Assembly: GCA_031273365.1 (NCBI GenBank)
Contig: JAISSA010000094.1
Location: forward strand, 1 to 12,641
Length of the DNA: 12,641 nt
Origin: Synergistaceae bacterium
GTDB taxonomy: Bacteria; Synergistota; Synergistia; Synergistales; Aminobacteriaceae
Direction of reading: 5' to 3'
Shown here piece after piece: positions 6,788 through 12,641 of the stretch; position 1 is the stretch's first letter; each line of letters begins with the position of its first letter. Both the position numbers and the translations under genes were made by a program. The notes beneath the pieces were generated by a model, which worked only from the letters and a program-made list of their open reading frames with translations, was not told where the DNA came from and did not search any database.

Positions 6788-8041
6788 ATGGCCTGGAAGG
6801 ACGATCTGGAGGTTATGGGGCGTCGTGCCGCGGAGGCGGCGCGGCGTCTGGCGACGACGCCGACGGAGGTGAAGAACGCCGCGCTTCGCGCGATGGCCGG
6901 GGCGCTGAGAGCGAACGGGGCCTCCATGCTGGAGCAGAATCGGCTTGACCTCGAGGATGGACGGGCCGCCGGCCTGACGAACGCCCTTCTGGATCGACTG
7001 GCGCTCGACGCCGCGAGGGTCGAGTCGATGGCGACGGGGCTCGAGGAGATCGCGGCCTTCCGCGATCCCGTCGGCGAGGTTTTGGGGATGTGGAACGGCG
7101 AGAAGGGCATCCGCATCGGGCAGGTGCGCGTGCCGCTCGGCGTCGTTGGGATCATCTACGAGGCGCGCCCCAACGTCACGGCGGACGCGACGGGGCTCTG
7201 CCTGAAGTCCGGGAACGCCGTGATTCTGCGGGGAGGAAAGGAGGCCCTGCGGTCGAACACGATCATCGCGAAGCTGCTGTCCGAGGCCGCGGACGAAAGC
7301 GGCATCCCCGGGGGCAGCGTGCAGTTCCTGGCGACGCCCGACCGCGAGGCCTCCGTGGGGCTGATGCAGTTGCCGTACCTGGACGTCCTGATTCCGCGCG
7401 GCGGCCTGAAGCTCAAGGAGTCGGTCATGCAGAACGCCCGCGTCCCTTACATCATGACGGGGGTCGGGAACTGCCACACCTTCGTCGACGCGTCCGCGGA
7501 CGTCGATATGGCCGTCAACATCGTCGTCAACGCCAAGTGCCAGCGTCCCGGCGTCTGTAACGCCATGGAAACGCTCCTGATTCACAGGGACGTCGCCGCC
7601 CGCTTCATTCCCGCGGGCCTTGCGGCGCTGGAGGAGCGCGGGGTCGAGCTGCGCGGGGACGAGGCCGTCCGCGCTCTCTTTCCCTCCGCAAAGCCCGCGA
7701 GCGAGGAAGACTGGGAGACGGAGTTCTACGATCTCATTCTGGCCGTGCGGGTCGTCGACAGCCTGGAGGCCGCGATGGATCACATCTCCCGTTACGGGAC
7801 CCGGCACAGCGAGGCGATCGTGACGGAAAGCTACGCCAGCGCGCAGACATTTCTTTCCGGCGTCGACGCGGCGGCCGTCTACGTGAACGCGTCGACCCGG
7901 TTCACGGACGGCGGCGTTTTCGGCTTCGGCGCGGAAATGGGCATCAGCACCCAGAAGCTGCACGCGCGCGGCCCCATGGGCGTCGCGCAGCTGACGTCCA
8001 CGAAGTTCATCATCTACGGCAACGGTCAGACAAGGGGATGA
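6788..8041 (+). CDS. proA: Glutamate-5-semialdehyde dehydrogenase (gamma-glutamyl phosphate reductase)
   Basis: A 417-residue enzyme, the same length as E. coli ProA. It reduces gamma-glutamyl phosphate with NADPH to glutamate 5-semialdehyde, the second step of proline synthesis, in the cytoplasm. Diagnostic motifs: PLGVVGIIYEARPNVT (116-131), SGNAVILRGGKEA (141-153), IPRGG (202-206), TGVGNCHTFVD (224-234), the catalytic thiol Cys257 in QRPGVCNAMETLLIH, and GAEMGISTQKLHARGPMG near the C-terminus. The ATG at 6788 gives the family-length protein with a GAGGAG site about 11 bases upstream; a longer TTG-initiated reading from 6749 adds 13 unlike residues. The partner kinase proB is not in the window. 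GC of sampled coding lines is very high, about 70 percent in the 7141-7200 line. Confidence 0.97.
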   Translation: MAWKDDLEVMGRRAAEAARRLATTPTEVKNAALRAMAGALRANGASMLEQNRLDLEDGRAAGLTNALLDRLALDAARVESMATGLEEIAAFRDPVGEVLGMWNGEKGIRIGQVRVPLGVVGIIYEARPNVTADATGLCLKSGNAVILRGGKEALRSNTIIAKLLSEAADESGIPGGSVQFLATPDREASVGLMQLPYLDVLIPRGGLKLKESVMQNARVPYIMTGVGNCHTFVDASADVDMAVNIVVNAKCQRPGVCNAMETLLIHRDVAARFIPAGLAALEERGVELRGDEAVRALFPSAKPASEEDWETEFYDLILAVRVVDSLEAAMDHISRYGTRHSEAIVTESYASAQTFLSGVDAAAVYVNASTRFTDGGVFGFGAEMGISTQKLHARGPMGVAQLTSTKFIIYGNGQTRG

Positions 8042-8203
8042 GAGAACGCCACGCAGGCGGGGTTCGTGCGTCCGTTTCGCCCCGACGGGTGACGCCCCTG
8101 AGCGGGGATATTCCGCAGTCGGGCTGGCGCGAGACGTTGTTCTGAAGGTGGAGTTCGTGCCTGAGCGTGCCGGATTGCGGTTCGCGGGAGGAGGCGGTGC
8201 ATC
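8042..8203 (+). other. proA-gltS intergenic gap
   Basis: 162 GC-rich bases. The only hairpin I see is CCCC (8095-8098) with GGGG (8104-8107), too short to call a terminator and without a T-run. I see no clear promoter, so read-through from proA into the symporter gene is possible. Confidence 0.35.
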
Positions 8204-9454
8204 ATGGACCAGGCTGTTGCCGGGGGGATCGTCCATTTGAGTTTCGACCCCGTTTTTACCGTCGCCATTGCCTCGATGCTTTTTATCCTGGGGGGATGGC
8301 TGAGAGAAAAAGTTGCCCTGCTGCGCCGCTTCTGCGTGCCGTCGGGCGTCATTGGAGGGCTCTGCGGGGCGTTGCTGACCTTTGTGCTTTACTTCCCCCG
8401 CTGGTCGACGGTCAGCTTCGACCATTCGTTTCAGATCCCGCTGGTCGCTATCTTCTTTACCCGCGTCGGCATGGCGGGCAGCCTCAGGCTGTTCGGACGG
8501 GGCGGCAGGGCTCTTTTCATCTATTTGCTCTTTTGCTGGGGGCTGATCTTCGTTCAAAATGCGGTGGGCGTTCTGACGGCAAAGCTGTTTGGCATCCATC
8601 CCGTTCTCGGGGTCATGGCCGGTGCGGTCTCCCTCAGCGGGGGGCATAATCTGGCGGTTATCTTCGGTCCCATGGCGGAGCTGGCGGGCGTGACGGGCGC
8701 CGGCGCCGTCGCTATCGCGTCGGCCACCTTTGGCCTGATCGCCGGAGGGATTTTAGGCGCGCCGCTTGCGGAGTGGCTGATTCGAAGCCGGAGACTGGAG
8801 ATCGCCACCAGCTACGAAACGTTACATAAGGGGTACCACGATCCCGGCGGGGACGAGAACATTGAAATACGCGATTTCGTTCACATGCTGGCCCTGTTTC
8901 TCGTCATTATGGCGCTGGGGCGATGGGGGGCGGAACGTCTGCAACTTCGCGTCTCCCGAATCCCCGGATGGGAGAATTTCACCTTTCCCGGCTACGTCGG
9001 AGCGATGTGTCTGGCGATACTTTTTCGCAACGTCAACGACGTGTTGAAGATCGTGCGCCTGCATTCGAAGGCCATGGACCTGATCTCGACGACCTCCGTC
9101 AGCCTGTTTCTGACGACCTCGATGATGAGCCTGAGGATATGGGAGCTTTACGGCCTGGCGATTCCCCTCGTGCTCATTCTCACCCTACAGACCCTCGCTA
9201 TCACCGGGTTTACCGTTGTTTTTCTGTTCCCCCTGATGGGAGGGGACTACGATGCGGCGGTCATCTGCTCGGGATTCGTCGGACACGGTCTGGGCGCGCC
9301 GCCCAGCGCGGTTTCAATGATGCGAGCGGTGTGCGACTCCTATAATGTGGTCTCTTACAAAGCTTTTCTGATCGTTCCTCTCTGCAGTGCGGTTCTGATC
9401 GACATTCTGGCGTTGCCCTGCATCATCTGGTTTATTAATTATTTCGCACGTTAA
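8204..9454 (+). CDS. gltS: Sodium/glutamate symporter family protein (GltS/ESS family)
   Basis: A 416-residue inner-membrane secondary transporter of the ESS (glutamate:Na+ symporter) family. Matches to the family pattern: RRFCVPSGVIGGL (41-53), FFTRVGMAGSLRLFGRGG (84-101, normally FFTTIGL.ASL..L..GG), the first re-entrant signature SLSGGHN plus ASATFGLIAGGILGAP (143-149, 172-187), SVSLFLTTSMMSLRIWEL (298-315), and the second half signature MGGDYDAAVICSGFVGHGLGAPPSAV (345-370). A GGGAGGAGG ribosome site lies 9 bases before the ATG. GltS imports L-glutamate with Na+; the changes at conserved sites (for example HN after SGG) leave the substrate open. A two-hairpin terminator region follows. It lies next to genes for proline synthesis and amino-acid fermentation, which fits a glutamate or related role. 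Confidence 0.9.
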   Translation: MDQAVAGGIVHLSFDPVFTVAIASMLFILGGWLREKVALLRRFCVPSGVIGGLCGALLTFVLYFPRWSTVSFDHSFQIPLVAIFFTRVGMAGSLRLFGRGGRALFIYLLFCWGLIFVQNAVGVLTAKLFGIHPVLGVMAGAVSLSGGHNLAVIFGPMAELAGVTGAGAVAIASATFGLIAGGILGAPLAEWLIRSRRLEIATSYETLHKGYHDPGGDENIEIRDFVHMLALFLVIMALGRWGAERLQLRVSRIPGWENFTFPGYVGAMCLAILFRNVNDVLKIVRLHSKAMDLISTTSVSLFLTTSMMSLRIWELYGLAIPLVLILTLQTLAITGFTVVFLFPLMGGDYDAAVICSGFVGHGLGAPPSAVSMMRAVCDSYNVVSYKAFLIVPLCSAVLIDILALPCIIWFINYFAR

Positions 9455-9470
9455 AAAAAATTAACGGGGT

Positions 9471-9519
9471 GCAGGGGACGAGTCCCCTGCCGGGGTATGG
9501 GGCGGAGCCTCATGTTTTT
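9471..9519 (+). terminator. Two-hairpin terminator / possible interspersed repeat after gltS
   Basis: The first hairpin is GCAGGGGA (9471-9478) with TCCCCTGC (9483-9490) around CGAG, a near-perfect palindrome. The second is ATGGGGC (9497-9503) with GCCTCAT (9507-9513), 7 pairs including one G-T around GGA, followed by G and five T (9515-9519), the form of an intrinsic terminator. It lies 16 bases after the gltS stop. The GGGGTGCAGGGG...CGGGGTATGGGGCGGAG arrangement also looks like a dispersed GC-rich repeat unit. Confidence 0.6.
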
Positions 9520-9550
9520 GACTTTAAGTTGTTGTCAGTGGATAAAAATG

Positions 9551-9591
9551 CTTTTTTTATGATAGAAAACGCCTTTTTTATATGATATAAG
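9551..9591 (+). promoter_or_regulatory. AT-rich promoter region with duplicated T-tract/ATGATA unit upstream of ptb
   Basis: An AT-rich block in a GC-rich genome, 50-90 bases before the acyltransferase start. T-tract + ATGATA occurs twice (9552-9564 and 9574-9587), about 22 bases apart. TATGAT (9581-9586) or TATAAG (9586-9591) could be a -10 box, but I see no good -35 at 16-18 bases. A TTGTCA at 9532-9537 is 20 bases from an upstream TATGAT (9558-9563), slightly too far. It is the most likely promoter area for ptb and the S9 peptidase. Confidence 0.35.
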
Positions 9592-9640
9592 AATCGGCAA
9601 GTCTGACGGGAAGTTTAAACCGGAGAATGGAGTATAAATA

Positions 9641-10573
9641 ATGGAGTATGGAAATTTCGAGGAACTGGTGCAAAAAGCCCGCAGCGTCCCCAGACCGCGG
9701 CGCGGCATCGTGGCCGGGGCGGAAGATGAACACGTTCTGGAGGCCGTGTTCGAGGCGAAGAGGGAGGGGATAGCGTTTCCGGTCCTGGCGGGCGACGCCG
9801 CGCGGGTCGCCGAGCTGGTGAAATCCCTGGGGCAGGACGTAAACGACTGCCGGATCGTCGACGTCCCGGCGGGAGAAAATCCGGCGCAGCGCGCCGTCGA
9901 GGTCATTCTGGCTGGGGAAGCGGACTTTCTGATCAAGGGAGGGGTCGAGACGAAGACCCTGCTGAAACCCGTCGTCGATCGAAAAAACAACCTTCACATG
10001 GACCGTCCCGACGGGCAGGGATTGATGTCTCATCTGGCGCTTTTCGAGATTCCGGGGGAACGCGCGCTGATTGCGGTGACGGATGGCGGCATGGTCGTCC
10101 AGCCCGACCTCGCCATGAAAAAGGGCATTATCGTCAACGCCGTGGATACGCTTCGAAAAATGGGCTGCGAGACGCCGAAAGTCGCCGTACTCTGCGCGGT
10201 CGAGAAACTGAACGACAGGATGCAGGATGCCGTCGACGCCCACAAACTGGCGGAGATGAACCGGCGCGGGGAAATATCCGGCTGCGTCGTGGAGGGCCCC
10301 ATCTCCTACGACGTCGCGATGCGTCCGGAAATCGCCGCCCTCAAGGGCTACGAAAGCCCCAACTGCGGAAATTTCGACGTCCTCGTCGTCCCGAACATCA
10401 CGGCGGGCAACCTGCTGGGCAAGAGCCTGACGATCAGCGCCGGCGCAGCGATGGCCGGCATCATCGTCGGCGCGAAAATTCCCGTCGTCGTGACGTCCAG
10501 AGCATCGAGCGCCGCGGAGAAGTTCAACTCCATCGCGCTGTGCGCCGTGACCTCGGAAGAACGGGGAGCGTAG
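9641..10573 (+). CDS. ptb: Phosphate butyryltransferase / phosphate acyltransferase family protein
   Basis: A 310-residue cytoplasmic enzyme of the PTA/PTB family, the usual Ptb length. It would swap CoA and phosphate (acyl-CoA + Pi to acyl-phosphate + CoA), so a kinase can then make ATP. Family blocks: AGEADFLIKGGVETKTLLKPV (91-111), GQGLMSHLALFEIPG (125-139), TDGGMVVQPDL (147-157), PKVAVLCAVEKLND (179-192), GCVVEGPISYDVA (214-226), VPNITAGNLLGKSL (250-263) and GIIVGAKIPVVVTSRASS (273-290). These resemble Ptb more than acetate-type Pta, which is longer or differs in these blocks. GGAG lies 8 bases before the ATG. No acyl kinase (buk or ackA) adjoins it; the next gene is a peptidase 64 bases downstream on the same strand. 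The natural acyl group (butyryl, isobutyryl, isovaleryl or other) cannot be told from sequence. Confidence 0.9.
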   Translation: MEYGNFEELVQKARSVPRPRRGIVAGAEDEHVLEAVFEAKREGIAFPVLAGDAARVAELVKSLGQDVNDCRIVDVPAGENPAQRAVEVILAGEADFLIKGGVETKTLLKPVVDRKNNLHMDRPDGQGLMSHLALFEIPGERALIAVTDGGMVVQPDLAMKKGIIVNAVDTLRKMGCETPKVAVLCAVEKLNDRMQDAVDAHKLAEMNRRGEISGCVVEGPISYDVAMRPEIAALKGYESPNCGNFDVLVVPNITAGNLLGKSLTISAGAAMAGIIVGAKIPVVVTSRASSAAEKFNSIALCAVTSEERGA

Positions 10574-10637
10574 GGGAGATCCCGGTGGAATCCGTTCAGG
10601 CGCCGACTCATATCCACAGAACAGGAGGCACCGATTT

Positions 10638-12617
10638 ATGAGCAAACGTGTTGAGCCGCGCGATATTCTCGCATACCGTTTTTTGTCCTGTCCGCGTTTT
10701 TCGCCCGACGGGAAAAAGATCGTATTCGCCGTGCACCGGGCGGATATCGAGAACAACCGCTACCTTTCAGATCTGTGGCTTTGCGATCTGTGGCTCCCTG
10801 ACCTGCGTCCGATGCAGTTGACGTCGTCCGGAAGCGAGAGGCTCTTTTGCTGGAGCGCCGACGGGACGCACGTTCTTTTCTCCAGCGAACGGGACGCAAA
10901 AGACGATAAAAAGAACACGCGTCTTTATTCCATTGCCGTGGCGGGCGGCGAGGCGACGCCTTTGGCGGTCGTCCCCCGGCCGATTGCGGGAATGTGGGTG
11001 ACGACCGGCGACCAGTTGCTGCTCAAAACCGTCGAAGAGCCGGACGAACCGCGCTTTGAGGACGCCGATTACATGATTTTCAGGCAAATTCCGTTTTGCT
11101 CCAATGGAAAGGGGTTTACCGCCCAAAAGCGGACGGCCCTTTCGCGCTTCACAATTTCCACGGGAGAACTGAAACGCCTTTCGCCTGCGGACATGGACGT
11201 CGCTCAGGTGCGCCTTTCCCCGGATCGGACGCGCGCTCTCGCGGTGGGCCGCGTCTACGGGGACGAGATGCCGGAGGTCAGCGGCATCTGGTCGTTCGAC
11301 CTGAGCTCGGGCGACGTGGAGGTCGTTCTGGAACAGGGGCGGGGAAACTTCGTCTGGTCGTGCGCGGACGTGTTCGGCGACGGAATATTGCTGACGGGAA
11401 CGGACATGAAGGTCCACGGACACAACGAAAACGCCCGTTTCCACCTTTTCAGGAATGGCGTCGTCGAGTGCCTGACGCCCGATATGGACAGGGGCCTTCG
11501 AAATTCCATAGTCTGCGACTGCCGCTACGGACTTTCCGACATGAACCTCGCGTTTTTGACGGACTCGGCCTCGTCTTTATCCTGTTCTTCGCCTTCGCTG
11601 AAAGCCTGGTTCGTCTCGACGGACGACTGGTGTTCGCATCTCTCCACGATCGACGTGCAGGGCAGGATCGAGCGGATAACGCAGACGCTGAGGTCGGTCG
11701 ACGACTGGGACGTCTCGAACGGCAGGGCGGCGGTCGTCGGGGTGGAGGGGCATTTTCTGCAGGAACTGTACCTCGTGGAAAATGGGCAGGAGCGTCGGCT
11801 GACCGACTTCAACCGATCCGCGCTGGCCGACTGCGACATCAGCGTTCCGGAGTACGCGCACCTCGAAAATGGCACGATCCAGGGGCTCGACTGCTGGTAC
11901 ATGCGTCCGGTGGAGTTCGAGGTCGGCAAAAAATATCCGGTGATCCTGAACGTCCACGGCGGCCCGAAGATGACGTTCGGGGAGGTGTTCGTTCACGAGA
12001 TGCAGTGCTGGACCGCGGCGGGGTTCGTCGTCCTGTTCTGTAATCCGCGGGGCAGCGACGGAAAGGGCAACGATTTCGACGACATACGGGGTCAATACGG
12101 GACGGTCGACTACGACGACCTGATGCTTTTCACGGACTGGGCGGCCGGGACCCTGCCCTTCGTCGATAAAGACCGGATGGGCGTGACCGGCGGTTCATAC
12201 GGCGGGTTCATGACGAACTGGATCATCGGGCACACGGATCGCTTCCGTGCGGCGGTGACGCAGCGCGGAATCTGCAACTGGGTGTCCATGGCCGGGTTGT
12301 CCGACATCGGTTACTTCTTCGTCCCGGACCAGCAGGCGGCGGATCTCTGGAACGACGTCGAGAAACTGTGGTGGCATTCGCCCCTGAAGTACGCCGATCA
12401 GGTGAAGACTCCGACCCTGATCATCCACGCCGAAGAAGATCACCGCTGCGAGGTTTCCCAGGGGCTCCAGATGTTCACTGCCCTGAAGCGCAACGGCGTC
12501 GAGTGCAAAATCTGCGTTTTTAAGGGCGAAAATCACGAACTCAGCCGAAGCGGACGTCCAAAATCGAGACTGGCCCGCCTGGAGGAAATCGTTCGGTGGT
12601 TCAGGGAACGACTGTAA
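10638..12617 (+). CDS. S9 family prolyl oligopeptidase / acylaminoacyl-peptidase-like enzyme
   Basis: A 659-residue serine peptidase with an N-terminal beta-propeller (roughly 1-400) and a C-terminal alpha/beta hydrolase domain (about 410-659), the standard layout of S9C-type bacterial peptidases. The propeller begins with RFSPDGKKIVF (20-30), a typical blade sequence. The catalytic triad is visible: Ser520 in GGSYGG (518-523), Asp601 in HAEEDHRC and His633 in GENHELSR; the oxyanion-side loop is NVHGGPK (438-444). There is no signal peptide, so it is cytoplasmic and probably trims short peptides. An AGGAGG site lies 9 bases before the ATG. It follows ptb by 64 bases with no terminator between, so the two are likely co-transcribed. 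A five-residue tandem duplication is present in the first blade (residues 45-54). Confidence 0.94.
   Translation: MSKRVEPRDILAYRFLSCPRFSPDGKKIVFAVHRADIENNRYLSDLWLCDLWLPDLRPMQLTSSGSERLFCWSADGTHVLFSSERDAKDDKKNTRLYSIAVAGGEATPLAVVPRPIAGMWVTTGDQLLLKTVEEPDEPRFEDADYMIFRQIPFCSNGKGFTAQKRTALSRFTISTGELKRLSPADMDVAQVRLSPDRTRALAVGRVYGDEMPEVSGIWSFDLSSGDVEVVLEQGRGNFVWSCADVFGDGILLTGTDMKVHGHNENARFHLFRNGVVECLTPDMDRGLRNSIVCDCRYGLSDMNLAFLTDSASSLSCSSPSLKAWFVSTDDWCSHLSTIDVQGRIERITQTLRSVDDWDVSNGRAAVVGVEGHFLQELYLVENGQERRLTDFNRSALADCDISVPEYAHLENGTIQGLDCWYMRPVEFEVGKKYPVILNVHGGPKMTFGEVFVHEMQCWTAAGFVVLFCNPRGSDGKGNDFDDIRGQYGTVDYDDLMLFTDWAAGTLPFVDKDRMGVTGGSYGGFMTNWIIGHTDRFRAAVTQRGICNWVSMAGLSDIGYFFVPDQQAADLWNDVEKLWWHSPLKYADQVKTPTLIIHAEEDHRCEVSQGLQMFTALKRNGVECKICVFKGENHELSRSGRPKSRLARLEEIVRWFRERL
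10770..10799 (+). repeat. 15-bp tandem duplication inside the S9 peptidase gene
   Basis: Two in-frame 15-base units start with the same 11 bases, GATCTGTGGCT (10770-10780 and 10785-10795), encoding DLWLC then DLWLP. A decayed third copy (GACCTGCG) follows from 10800. It lies in a surface-type strand of the first propeller blade and keeps the frame. Confidence 0.75.
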
Positions 12618-12641
12618 AAAAAATGTCGACGACTCGCCAGG

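Noticed and set aside
8158..8168. GTGCCTGAGCG shared with 345-355
   Set aside because: An 11-base match between two otherwise unlike leaders is compatible with chance and has no further flanking similarity.
6485..8647. 720-codon open frame on the - strand across proA and the start of gltS
   Set aside because: It spans two well-supported + strand genes and reads as low-complexity Pro/Arg/Asp-rich shadow sequence.
12623..12641. ATG near the right edge (MSTTRQ...) as the start of another gene
   Set aside because: It follows an A-run just after the peptidase stop, has no ribosome-binding site, and only six codons are visible.

Overview
The window looks like chromosomal DNA of an anaerobic, peptide- and amino-acid-fermenting bacterium. 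It carries a cytoplasmic S9 oligopeptidase, a GltS-type glutamate symporter, a phosphate butyryltransferase-type enzyme and a LarA-type 2-hydroxyacid racemase. This gene mix and the GC-rich coding style resemble Synergistota, but no phylogenetic marker is present, so that assignment is only a guess. I found no rRNA, tRNA, CRISPR array, transposase or phage gene.

Layout. (1) About 1-2459, + strand: the 3' end of a ribose-type ABC permease, a Gfo/Idh/MocA dehydrogenase and a xylose-isomerase-like TIM-barrel isomerase/epimerase. The three are tightly spaced and probably form the tail of a sugar or cyclitol uptake-and-oxidation operon. Sampled base composition here is clearly lower in GC than in the rest. 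(2) 2600-4210, +: an exported type-B carboxylesterase standing alone. (3) 5118-6425 and 4294-5121, - strand: a LarA-family protein and a ZIP-family metal transporter, joined by an ATGA stop/start overlap. (4) 6788-8038, +: proA, divergent from the larA pair across a 362-base gap that may hold a small membrane ORF. (5) 8204-9454, +: a GltS-type symporter ending in a two-hairpin terminator region. (6) 9641-12617, +: a phosphate acyltransferase and an S9 oligopeptidase, probably co-transcribed from an AT-rich upstream region.

Working together (inference): the peptidase and symporter would supply amino acids, and the Ptb-type enzyme would take acyl-CoA intermediates toward acyl phosphates and ATP. 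The LarA/ZIP pair suggests metal uptake tied to a nickel-dependent enzyme family. The gene content is metabolic; I saw no evidence of a defence system or mobile island. The most interesting features are the larA-ZIP coupling, the composition break near 2460, the unassigned small ORF before proA, and the repeat-like regulatory DNA around 9466-9591.
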